DNA from: Halomonas sp. SpR8
GTDB lineage: Bacteria; Pseudomonadota; Gammaproteobacteria; Pseudomonadales; Halomonadaceae
Assembly (NCBI RefSeq): GCF_031010195.1
Contig: NZ_JAUAMC010000004.1
Location: 287,540 to 351,539, forward strand
Reading direction: 5' to 3'
Length of the DNA: 64,000 bases
The notes under the pieces were generated by a model. The model saw nothing but the letters and a program-made list of their open reading frames with translations. It was not told the origin of the DNA and did no database searches. The translations under genes were made by a program, and so were the position numbers. Each line of letters begins with the position of its first letter. Position 1 is the stretch's first letter. Positions 26,798-35,133 of this stretch are shown here, piece after piece.

Positions 26798-28396
26798 ATG
26801 ACTCTTCAGGCCCTCGACGTCCTTGCCGCAAAAAAAGCGTGTTCACCTTCGCCTTTAGCAGCCATGCCTATCGCGTTAACGCTGGTGGAGAGCAATAGCT
26901 CAGAAGCATTGCGCAAACGGGCAGCCCAGGTGCTGTGTAAAGGATTAGGTCTTGATTGCACTGAATGCCTCTATTTAGAAGGGAGCGGTCGTTGGCTTGG
27001 GCGTGATGGTGATACGGCACAGTTTGATTGCAGTGACTTTAGCCATCCGTATGCACATGTTGTCCGCACGGGTAAAGCGCTCACGTTAAGCGTGGGTGAT
27101 GCTCGTACGCGCCTGGACCATCCGGGGTTTCAAGCCCAGGTGGCCCATTTGGGGGCAAAAAAGCGCCTACAAGTGAGGCCGCTACGCGCCAAGGATGGTG
27201 AGCAAGAGTGGCTGGGTGCGCTGCTGATGGTGGGCGATGAAGACGCCTTAAAAGACCTCAATGCCGATCCAGGGATGGCGGCATTTGAGGGGTTGTTATG
27301 CAGGCTATGGGCGAGTTTGACCCGGGAGCAAGGAGAGCGTCACCGTTCCCGGGCGCTGCGAGACTCTTTAGTCAAACTTAACGACGGTGCGCGCCGACAA
27401 GCGCTGGCCGACCAGTTGGCGCAGGAACTACTGGGACACTCAAGCGCCATGCAAGCACTGCGACGCCAAGTGGTACGGGCGGCGGAAACCAACTTGGCGG
27501 TGTTGTTGCAAGGGGAAACAGGAACCGGTAAAGATCGGGTGGCGCGTGCTCTCCACCAGCTCTCTGGGCGCGCAAAAGGCCCTTTTATGGCGATTAACTG
27601 CGCCGCTATTCCTGAAACCCTGCTTGAGTCAGAGCTGTTTGGCCATGCCAAAGGGGCATTTTCCGGCGCAAATCAGGCCCAGGAGGGGCTCATCAGCCAA
27701 GCCGACGGTGGCACGCTGTTTCTGGATGAGATTGGTGATATGCCGCTGGCACTGCAAGCCAAATTACTGCGGGTGCTTGAAAGTGGCCGCTACCGTCCAC
27801 TGGGTGCCAGTGACGAGCGCTGTGCCGATTTACGGCTGGTAGCCGCTACTCATCAGCCCCTTCGTGAGCATATCCGCGCGCAGCATTTTCGTGCCGACCT
27901 TTACTACCGGCTAGGTCAATTCCCACTCACGCTGCCACCACTTGCCGAACGGCGTGATGATATTGCCCTGTTAGCACAATCGTTTATTGCCGATTTCTGC
28001 GCGCGTGAAGAGCGGGACGATATGGGCATTACACCCGCAGCTCTGCGCTTACTAAAGCAGCGTGACTATCCCGGCAACGTTCGCGAATTAAAAAACCTGA
28101 TCGACTATGCCTGCGCCATGACACCTCAGGGCGCGGATATCGATGCCTATGTCATACCGGGAGAGCAAGAGAGCGAAGCGCAAACGGCAGCAGTGTCGAC
28201 GGAAGCTAATGCGACGTTCTCCGTACCGAACGACATCGATGACTTACGCCAAGCGCTTCGCGACGTTGAAACCGCCATCATTCGCCAGCGGTTAATGCAT
28301 TTTGGCGGCAATCGCGCCCAAGTCGCTGCAAGCCTTGGCTTACCTAAGCGAACACTGGCGCATAAATGCCAACTGCTAGAACTGGATACCAAATGA
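26798..28396 (+). CDS. vasH: Sigma-54-dependent T6SS activator (VasH type)
   Basis: Bacterial enhancer-binding protein that activates sigma-54 promoters, here most likely hcp. 532 residues. The N-terminal sensor part (about 30-190) looks GAF-like. The AAA+ domain has Walker [14 protein letters not shown] near 238, the sigma-54 contact loop GAFSGA near 286 (commonly GAFTGA) and Walker [13 protein letters not shown]. The C-terminal Fis-type helix-turn-helix reads [19 protein letters not shown]. The start at 26798 follows clpV by four bases. An internal ATG at 26864 is an alternative. tagO overlaps its stop. Confidence 0.92.
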   Translation: MTLQALDVLAAKKACSPSPLAAMPIALTLVESNSSEALRKRAAQVLCKGLGLDCTECLYLEGSGRWLGRDGDTAQFDCSDFSHPYAHVVRTGKALTLSVGDARTRLDHPGFQAQVAHLGAKKRLQVRPLRAKDGEQEWLGALLMVGDEDALKDLNADPGMAAFEGLLCRLWASLTREQGERHRSRALRDSLVKLNDGARRQALADQLAQELLGHSSAMQALRRQVVRAAETNLAVLLQGETGTGKDRVARALHQLSGRAKGPFMAINCAAIPETLLESELFGHAKGAFSGANQAQEGLISQADGGTLFLDEIGDMPLALQAKLLRVLESGRYRPLGASDERCADLRLVAATHQPLREHIRAQHFRADLYYRLGQFPLTLPPLAERRDDIALLAQSFIADFCAREERDDMGITPAALRLLKQRDYPGNVRELKNLIDYACAMTPQGADIDAYVIPGEQESEAQTAAVSTEANATFSVPNDIDDLRQALRDVETAIIRQRLMHFGGNRAQVAASLGLPKRTLAHKCQLLELDTK

Positions 28397-29046
28397 GAGT
28401 GACGTTACTAATCCGCCAGTGGTCATGCTGGGGACTGCTTATCATCGCTGTTTTGGGGAGTTCGGATGCGCTAGCAGACGAGCACCAAGCAATGCTTGAA
28501 AACGCTTTGGCATGTGCTGATGAGACCTCTCGATTAGAGCGTTTGAGCTGTTATGACGACGTGTTTCAGACAGTGGACGCATCGGCTGATGAGAGAGAGT
28601 TGACCGACTTATGGTACGCCATTGAGCGCCAAGAGGGGGCGCGCGATACAGATGACGTGGGCATTACCGTCAACCGCTCTGGCGGCGATGTGTTGATGAG
28701 TGTGCCTGCTTTGGGCACCACACCGCCACGCCCCATTATGGTGATGGCGTGTGAAAAACAGATCACCCGCTTCCAACTGCATTTGCCTGAGCCCATCGAC
28801 AATGCCCGTGTTGAGCTACAGCTAAGCGGTGATAGCGCCAGCATCAATCAGCAATGGCGAGTACGTGATAGTGGGCATGTCATCAGCGGTGGTCGCGGTC
28901 TGCCAGCCATTGAGACGCTGCGTCAACTTCTCAGCGCCAATGAAGTCGCTCTGAGTAGCGATGTAACGAGTTTAGATGGGCTGCGTTTTGATATGACTGA
29001 TCTCCGCCAACTCATTCAGCCGCTACGCGAAGCGTGCCGTTGGTAA
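28393..29046 (+). CDS. tagO: T6SS-associated protein TagO (VasI type)
   Basis: Probable periplasmic T6SS accessory protein, 217 residues from the ATGA overlap with the activator gene. Signal peptide of about 35 residues ending near SSDALADE. The mature start ALACADETSRLERLSCYDDVF (pair of Cys) is the TagO/VasI pattern. The second half has the family's KQITRFQLHLPEP block and a C-terminal FDMTDLRQLIQPLREACRW. VasI occupies the same slot in V. cholerae. Its molecular role is poorly known. Confidence 0.86.
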   Translation: MRVTLLIRQWSCWGLLIIAVLGSSDALADEHQAMLENALACADETSRLERLSCYDDVFQTVDASADERELTDLWYAIERQEGARDTDDVGITVNRSGGDVLMSVPALGTTPPRPIMVMACEKQITRFQLHLPEPIDNARVELQLSGDSASINQQWRVRDSGHVISGGRGLPAIETLRQLLSANEVALSSDVTSLDGLRFDMTDLRQLIQPLREACRW

Positions 29047-29057
29047 GGGAAAACACT

Positions 29058-30539
29058 ATGCGCATTACAGCTGAAACTCACCTTGACCCATTACTGGCAC
29101 CACTGGCCGGTAACGAAAAAGGCCAGCCGGTGGGTGAACCGCTCGAAGAGTCGAACGACTACCTAGCACTCGATGCTGAAATGATGAAAGTGGGCTCGTT
29201 GCAGCACGCTAGCGTTGCCTGGGAGACCGCTGAAACACTGGCTATTCAAATGCTTAGCCAACGTGGAAAAGACTTGAAGGTGTTAGGTCATCTACTGCAC
29301 TGCTTGCAGCATGATGGTAACGGGGTGCGCTTTGCTCTTTCGCTGCGTTTGCTAACCCGCGCGCTGGAGCAGCCTTGGTGGGAGCATGCCTATCCATTTA
29401 ATGGCCCGCGTGGTGCCAAGCTGCGACCGCGGCTATTTCTGCAATTTACTCAGCGTAGTGTAAAGCTCGCCGCCGGGCTTGATTTTCATAATGCAGAAGA
29501 TGAGTTTGAGGCCTGCCAAACCGCGCTCACCGAGCTACAGGCGCGAGTAGAGCAGGACTCACTACCAGCAGGCGCGCTGAATGAACTGAGCCGTCAATTA
29601 TCGGCTCAGCGGCCGACTCAGTCGTCCTCATCTTCCGCTAGCGAGAAGCCTGCCCAGCAGGGCGAGCGTAGTGGAGCAGTGGAAAGCCACCAGGCTCATC
29701 AAGTGGCCTCGACAACTGCTGATACCCAGGCTCCGGCCAAAGCGCCAGAGCTGCGTTTAGAGGCGGGCAACGAACGCTCTAACCGTCAGGCACTGCTCAA
29801 AATGGCCGATTTTTTGAGCGAGCAATCACCGGGTGAGCCGCTTGCTTATCGGCTTCGTCGTTACGCCGTCTGGAGCGCCATACAGGCGCTACCAGCGGCC
29901 AGGGCAGAAGGAAAAACCGAGCTGGCTCCTGTTTCTGCCGACCGTATTGCCGATTATCGCGAAGCTCTCGCACGGGGGGGCGACAGTGACCTTTGGCAGC
30001 GAATTGAAAACAGCTTGGCGGTAAGCCCCTATTGGATAGAAGGCCATCGGCTTAGTGCGGGCCTGGCCAAACAGCTCGGCCACCCACGTTGTGCGGAGGC
30101 AATTCGTGATGAAGCACAGCGTTTTGTCGAACGACTGCCCGGTATCGAAACCCTGACATTCAACAACGGGGCAAGGTTTGTCGACGATGAAACGCAGCGT
30201 TGGCTATATAGCAGCGCATCAGGCAGCAGTGGGGGAGATGGTAATGGCAGCGATGCATGGCAGATGGGCCTCGAAGAGGCTCGCGACGCGGCAGAGAGTG
30301 GCGATATTGGCAGCGCGCTTAAAGTGCTTGATCAAGGTTTGAACTCCGCACGCTCACCCCGTGAAAGCGCTTATTGGCGTTTAGCCAGTGCTGACCTATT
30401 ACACGACACCGGGCTGGAAAGCCTCGCGCAGCAGCACTATCAAACCTTGCATCAGAGCGTGACCGAGCTGGCATTAGAGCAGTGGGAGCCTGCGTTGGTA
30501 TCTCGCCTCAAAGCAGCGGTTAAAGAGACACACTCATAG
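29058..30539 (+). CDS. tssA: T6SS tail-assembly protein TssA (VasJ type)
   Basis: Cap or assembly protein that guides tube and sheath growth. 493 residues from the ATG at 29058 with AAGGG upstream. The ImpA-like N-terminal domain (about 1-130) contains the core WETAETLAIQMLSQRGKDLKVL and a WWEHAYPFN block. A disordered Gln/Ser-rich linker (about 175-240) precedes a helical C-terminal part. The length and the tagO-tssA-tssM context fit VasJ. Confidence 0.9.
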   Translation: MRITAETHLDPLLAPLAGNEKGQPVGEPLEESNDYLALDAEMMKVGSLQHASVAWETAETLAIQMLSQRGKDLKVLGHLLHCLQHDGNGVRFALSLRLLTRALEQPWWEHAYPFNGPRGAKLRPRLFLQFTQRSVKLAAGLDFHNAEDEFEACQTALTELQARVEQDSLPAGALNELSRQLSAQRPTQSSSSSASEKPAQQGERSGAVESHQAHQVASTTADTQAPAKAPELRLEAGNERSNRQALLKMADFLSEQSPGEPLAYRLRRYAVWSAIQALPAARAEGKTELAPVSADRIADYREALARGGDSDLWQRIENSLAVSPYWIEGHRLSAGLAKQLGHPRCAEAIRDEAQRFVERLPGIETLTFNNGARFVDDETQRWLYSSASGSSGGDGNGSDAWQMGLEEARDAAESGDIGSALKVLDQGLNSARSPRESAYWRLASADLLHDTGLESLAQQHYQTLHQSVTELALEQWEPALVSRLKAAVKETHS

Positions 30540-30573
30540 TGTTCATCATTAAAGGGACGAGGGACAAAGGCTA

Positions 30574-33500
30574 ATGTGGTCAACATTAAAATCGAAGCTA
30601 AGCCGCTGGGTACCAGGCATGTCGCGGGCACAATCAGCTCACAACCGGGCCAATGCTCACGGTAATAAAGCCAAAGGGCTATTGCGGCTCTCGACACTGC
30701 TATGGATAGTCCTGCTGTTAGTGTTACTGGTTGCGATCTGGTGGCTGGGGCCCGGCTGGGAGGTGCGCGGTGTCATGCCTCTTGCGCCTTTAACCAATCG
30801 TCTGTTGGCCACGCTGGTGGTGGTTACCGTGATCGCCGTGGTATGGGGGGTACGCTTGGCACGGCGCTTACGGGCGTTGGATGAAGAGCGACAGCAAGAG
30901 GACGCGCGCCAACAAGACCCGATTATATCGCAAGTCGAGCGTCAGGAAGCATCTCTCAACAGTGTCTTGAGCGAACTTACCGATAGCTTGGGAGGCGGTC
31001 ATAGCAGCCGCTACCGCCTGCCCTGGTACTTGGTGATGGGGGTGGAAAACGCCGGCAAAACCAGCCTGATCAATCGCTCGGGTCAAAATTTTGCACTTAC
31101 CCACGTGATGAAAGCCTCTGGCCAAAGCAGCAAGCAAGGACAGCTCGGCTTTGACTGGTGGATTGGCGATAAAGCGGTGTTGATCGATCCTGATGGAGAA
31201 CTGCTGACACAAGGCGCGATGGAGGGGGGCGAGCCCCAGGCGCTGCAGAGTAGGCTATGGGATCACTTTGTCGATTGGCTGGAGCGCAATCGCGCCCAGC
31301 GCCCGCTGGATGGCGTGGTGCTGGTGCTGGATCTCGCCCGGTTGAGCCATGCCCAGGTAGCAGTACGTAAGGGCTATGCTGCGCTGCTACGCAGCCGCTT
31401 GCGAGAGCTTATGGAGCGCCACGGCACCCGGCTACCGGTTTACGTGACATTTAGCAAAATGGATTTGCTGCACGGCTTTGATGACTTCTTTCGCCACTAC
31501 TCCCGCGAGGCCCGCCGTGCGCCGCTTGGGTTTACTTTTACCCCAGCCTCGATGGAGACCCCAGGCAAGTGGGAGTCCGAGTTTGAAGCTGATTATGACG
31601 CCATGCTGGCGCGTTTGAATCAGCTATTGCCGACGATGCTGTCAGAATGCCGTGACCGCGAAGAGCGTGAATCTGTATTCCGCTTTGTGCGTCAGTTGGC
31701 AGGGCTACGCGATGTGCTGTTCGGCTTCTTGACCGAGGCATTATCGAGTGACCGCTTCTCGACTGCTGCGATGGTTCGCGGTGCTTACTTTACCTCCGTG
31801 TATCAGCAAGGCGTTCCTGAAGACCCCTTTGTTGATGCCGCGGCCCGCCGTTATGGCATGGATGACAGCGTTCAGCCTGCTCATCGCGCTACTCGCAGCG
31901 CGCTCTACTTCACTGAAGAGCTGTTCGAGAAAGTCATTTATCCCGAAGCGGGCTTGGCGGGGGATAACGCCAGGGTTACCCAGCGCCGCCGACGTGCCCG
32001 CAATATCAGCCTAGCCGCATGCTTGATTATGGGCATAGGCCTGGTGGGGGGCTGGGCACACTTCTATCAAAAGAACAGCGTATCCCTAGCCGCCGTCGAA
32101 GAGCGTGCAGAAACTTTTCTCGCGACCCAGCCAGAGGCGTTCCAAAGCGATGACCCCAGTGGCTACGAGTTTTTAGAGCCGTTAGATAGGCTGCGTTATG
32201 CGCTGGAAACGTTCTCCGAATACCGCACGCATACGCCATACCTTGCGGATATGGGGTTATATCAGGGCCATATCATTGGTGCTCAGATTGAGCGTGCTTA
32301 CCTCGCCATGCTCGAGCATCAATTCCTGCCCGCCTTGATGATTGGCATCATGGACGATATGAACCGCGCCGAAGAGGGCAGCAACGCGAAACTGGCGCTG
32401 CTGCGAGTGCTGCGCATGATGTCGGACGCCAACGGTCGTCAACCGGAACGAGTAGAGCGCTTTATGGCTCAGCGTTGGCAAGGCTACTTTCCCCAGCGGG
32501 GCGAGGTTCAGGAGCGCCTCTTAACCCATTTGGACTATGCCTTGGCGCACAGCGATATAGAGGGACATATTGCCGAAGGGCAACAGCTTCCCGCCCAGGC
32601 AATGGCGCCACTGCGCGGCAGTTTGAACGCTGCGCAAGAAGAGCTTTCGCGCCAACCGATTGATGAGCGTGTTTATGCCGCCCTCAAAGCGGCGGGTAGC
32701 CGCCAAGGCGATCCGCTTGATCTGCGCCGTAGTGTGGGAACGCTGTTCGATACGGTGTTTATGGCGCGTAATGATGACCCCGAGCATGTTCGCTTGCCCC
32801 ACTTGGTTACCCGAGATGGCTTTGAAAACTACTTTTTACAAGAGCTGGAGCGGGCCACAGAGCTGGCATTAGTTGATGTATGGGTACTTGGGCAGCGCGA
32901 TAATATCAACTTTAGTGAGGCTGATAAGGAGCAGTTGCAAACGGCGCTGCGCGAGCACTATGTCAGTGATTACCATGTCAGCTGGCGTGATGCCCTGCGC
33001 GATACCCAGCTGGTCCCGCTGCCGGATATCCATCAAGCCATCGTGGTGGCCGACGCCTTGGTGGGAGCACAACGTCCGCTTGATCGGCTATTGGCCGCCG
33101 TTGAGCGCAATACTAGCCTCTACCCTGAGCTCCCCGTTGATGATGAGCAGGCGCGGGAAGCGCTGCAACAGTCTCAGCGTTACCAACTGGCGCTAAACAT
33201 TGAGCAGCCCTTCACGCCGCTTAATCAGCTCAGCCAGGAGCGTAACGACAATCCCTCATCGCTGGAGGAGATCAAGACTGCGATAACGGCGTTGCGCGAC
33301 TACTTGCTAGAGATTGAAGAGTCGAGCGACGCCGGGCGTGCTGCTTTCATCAATGTGCGGGACCGGCTCTCGCTGCGCGGTAACGACCCCATTCTTAACC
33401 TACAGCGAATTGCCGATAACACCCCCGAGCCGGTAGGCAGCATGCTGCATGACCTAGCCGATCAGAGCTGGCAACTGATGATGGTGAGTGCAACGCGCCA

Positions 33501-34224
33501 CTTGGAGCACCGCTGGCTGGACGACGTCGTAGCGCCTTATCAAGAACGCTTGGCAGGGCGTTATCCGATCGCCCCCGGTGCCAGCCGTGAAGTGGCGCTT
33601 AGCGACTTCGAAGACTTCTTTGCCCCAGAGGGTACGTTAGACGCCTTTTATGAAGAGAGTTTAAAACCCTTTATTGAAGGCGCTCCCGAATACTTAGTGG
33701 ATGCCGAGGGTAATTCACTGCTGCGCGATAGCCTGCATACAGCCATACAGCAGGCCGAGCAGATCCGTCGTGCCTACTTTAGCCGTGACGGCGCGTTGGA
33801 TGTGGAGTTTGCCCTTGAGCCGGTGAGCCTAAGTCCCGACAAGCGGCGCAGTGTCATCAGCGTGGATGGCCAACTGATCGAATACGCCCATAGTGCGAGT
33901 CAGCGTGTTTCGATGATTTGGCCAAACGCGCTGCGTGGCGGTACGGAAAGCCGTATCACTATGGTGCCAAGTGAGATTAATCGCTCCCCACGCAGCGTCA
34001 GCCAAGAGGGCTCCTGGGCGTGGTTCCGGTTATTGGAGCAGGCCGATATCACCAGTATTAGCGAACGGGAACTGGAGCTGCGCTTCAACGTAGACGGCGG
34101 CACGATGCGCTATCGCCTATTTGCCAATGGCGCGCCCAATCCCTTTACGCGGCCACTGGCGTCCGGCTTCCAGCTACCGTCGGCCCTCTACGCGGAGCGA
34201 GGTGGCAATGCTGACCAAACTTAA
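30574..34224 (+). CDS. tssM: T6SS membrane complex protein TssM (IcmF/VasK)
   Basis: Large inner-membrane and periplasmic protein that spans to TssJ. 1216 residues. Two membrane helices near residues 35-55 and 67-88, a cytoplasmic GTPase-like domain with Walker A GVENAGKTSLI near 155, and a third helix near 482-500 (SLAACLIMGIGLVGGWAHF). The periplasmic rest contains the IcmF-related and C-terminal beta domains (GSWAWFRLLEQADI). Walker A is intact, so nucleotide binding is possible. The 3' end overlaps the next gene by 17 bases. Confidence 0.97.
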   Translation: MWSTLKSKLSRWVPGMSRAQSAHNRANAHGNKAKGLLRLSTLLWIVLLLVLLVAIWWLGPGWEVRGVMPLAPLTNRLLATLVVVTVIAVVWGVRLARRLRALDEERQQEDARQQDPIISQVERQEASLNSVLSELTDSLGGGHSSRYRLPWYLVMGVENAGKTSLINRSGQNFALTHVMKASGQSSKQGQLGFDWWIGDKAVLIDPDGELLTQGAMEGGEPQALQSRLWDHFVDWLERNRAQRPLDGVVLVLDLARLSHAQVAVRKGYAALLRSRLRELMERHGTRLPVYVTFSKMDLLHGFDDFFRHYSREARRAPLGFTFTPASMETPGKWESEFEADYDAMLARLNQLLPTMLSECRDREERESVFRFVRQLAGLRDVLFGFLTEALSSDRFSTAAMVRGAYFTSVYQQGVPEDPFVDAAARRYGMDDSVQPAHRATRSALYFTEELFEKVIYPEAGLAGDNARVTQRRRRARNISLAACLIMGIGLVGGWAHFYQKNSVSLAAVEERAETFLATQPEAFQSDDPSGYEFLEPLDRLRYALETFSEYRTHTPYLADMGLYQGHIIGAQIERAYLAMLEHQFLPALMIGIMDDMNRAEEGSNAKLALLRVLRMMSDANGRQPERVERFMAQRWQGYFPQRGEVQERLLTHLDYALAHSDIEGHIAEGQQLPAQAMAPLRGSLNAAQEELSRQPIDERVYAALKAAGSRQGDPLDLRRSVGTLFDTVFMARNDDPEHVRLPHLVTRDGFENYFLQELERATELALVDVWVLGQRDNINFSEADKEQLQTALREHYVSDYHVSWRDALRDTQLVPLPDIHQAIVVADALVGAQRPLDRLLAAVERNTSLYPELPVDDEQAREALQQSQRYQLALNIEQPFTPLNQLSQERNDNPSSLEEIKTAITALRDYLLEIEESSDAGRAAFINVRDRLSLRGNDPILNLQRIADNTPEPVGSMLHDLADQSWQLMMVSATRHLEHRWLDDVVAPYQERLAGRYPIAPGASREVALSDFEDFFAPEGTLDAFYEESLKPFIEGAPEYLVDAEGNSLLRDSLHTAIQQAEQIRRAYFSRDGALDVEFALEPVSLSPDKRRSVISVDGQLIEYAHSASQRVSMIWPNALRGGTESRITMVPSEINRSPRSVSQEGSWAWFRLLEQADITSISERELELRFNVDGGTMRYRLFANGAPNPFTRPLASGFQLPSALYAERGGNADQT

Positions 34225-34795
34225 GCACTTGTTCAGTCCGGGGTCGCCTCAACCCACGGTGCGTCAGCGGCGACACGGCGCAAAACGCTCTCGCCCATTA
34301 GATGATGCCCGCGAAGAGGATATCGATAGTTTTATCGAGGCCGTCTACCGCGCCGACGCTAAGGGGCACTCTCCTTGGGTGCTCCGCGACAGCAGCGTAC
34401 TGGAAACCCTGCGCCGGGCGCTGGAGTTCACCGTTCATCGCGGCCTGTGGTTGCAGCGGGAAGAGGGGCAGGTAGCCCACTGGCAGGGCCGCTTGCTGGC
34501 CCTACGCCATGGGGAAGGGCCGCCACTCGGCATGGTGCTCGCCTGCCGACCAGACGATGAAGCGGCCTGGCAACTGCGTTTTTTCTACATCGGCCAGGAA
34601 TGGAAAGGCAGTGGCCACGGCACACGGCTGCTGATGGCAGTGCGTCGTAGCCTCAATGGTGTTCCTCTGGAAACACGCCTTCCGCTGGCCTGCCACTCGG
34701 CGATCGATAGCCTCGAAGCGGCAGGCTTTAGTCGTCAATTCGTAGACGCTTTTGATGTTGCCAGTTATGAAGCGCCCGCCAAGTGGGATGAATAA
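34208..34795 (+). CDS. GNAT-like protein of the T6SS cluster
   Basis: 195 residues, starting inside tssM at 34208 with AGGTGG as ribosome site. A basic N-terminus (KLKHLF...RQRRHGAKRSR) is followed by a domain with GMVLACRP-type beta strands and the stretch IGQEWKGSGHGTRLLMAVRR. That stretch matches the acetyl-CoA binding loop of GNAT acetyltransferases (Q/R-x-x-G-x-G/A). CHSAIDSLEAAGFSRQF fits the later N-F-x-G-F-like region. The substrate is unknown. Being coupled to tssM and followed by PAAR, it could modify a T6SS component or cargo. It occupies the position of vasL in V. cholerae but does not look related. Confidence 0.6.
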   Translation: MLTKLKHLFSPGSPQPTVRQRRHGAKRSRPLDDAREEDIDSFIEAVYRADAKGHSPWVLRDSSVLETLRRALEFTVHRGLWLQREEGQVAHWQGRLLALRHGEGPPLGMVLACRPDDEAAWQLRFFYIGQEWKGSGHGTRLLMAVRRSLNGVPLETRLPLACHSAIDSLEAAGFSRQFVDAFDVASYEAPAKWDE

Positions 34796-34819
34796 GTGGG
34801 ATGAATAAGTGAGATGAGT
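34781..34819 (+). repeat. Three-unit 13-bp tandem repeat at the end of the GNAT-like gene
   Basis: Units AAGTGGGATGAAT (34781-34793), an identical copy (34794-34806) and AAGTGAGATGAGT with two changes (34807-34819). The first copy encodes the last residues KWDE and the first base of the stop. The others lie in the spacer before PAAR. Likely a slippage product. Confidence 0.8.
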
Positions 34820-34844
34820 CAGCCGCAATAAAGGAGTGATAGCA

Positions 34845-35132
34845 ATGGGCCAGAAATTTGTACTCGTGGGTGATATGGGCACTGACCACGATGGCTTTCC
34901 ACCGACGCCAGTTACTGCAGGCAGCGGCACCGTGATGATGGACGGCAAGCCAGTCGCCCGCGTGGGCGACCCCCTGGCACCGCATGATAAACCCAAGCAT
35001 CCGCCCCACCCGCGAGCCATCGCGCAGGGTTCAAGCGCTATTTTAATCGACGGCAAACCGGCTGCACTGACGGGCCACGCGGTGGATTGCGGCGGTGTTG
35101 TGATTGGCTCTGGTTCAGGGGAGGGGGGCTGA
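34845..35132 (+). CDS. PAAR-domain spike tip protein
   Basis: Sharpens the VgrG spike and can link effectors to it. 95 residues from the ATG at 34845, with AAGGAG at 34831. It is almost exactly one PAAR domain without extra N- or C-terminal domains. TVMMDGKPVARVGDPLAPH and AILIDGKPAALTGHAVDCGG are the repeated PAAR strands, and the His and Cys residues could bind the metal at the tip. It directly precedes vgrG (one base between stop and start). Confidence 0.93.
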   Translation: MGQKFVLVGDMGTDHDGFPPTPVTAGSGTVMMDGKPVARVGDPLAPHDKPKHPPHPRAIAQGSSAILIDGKPAALTGHAVDCGGVVIGSGSGEGG

Positions 35133-35133
35133 G

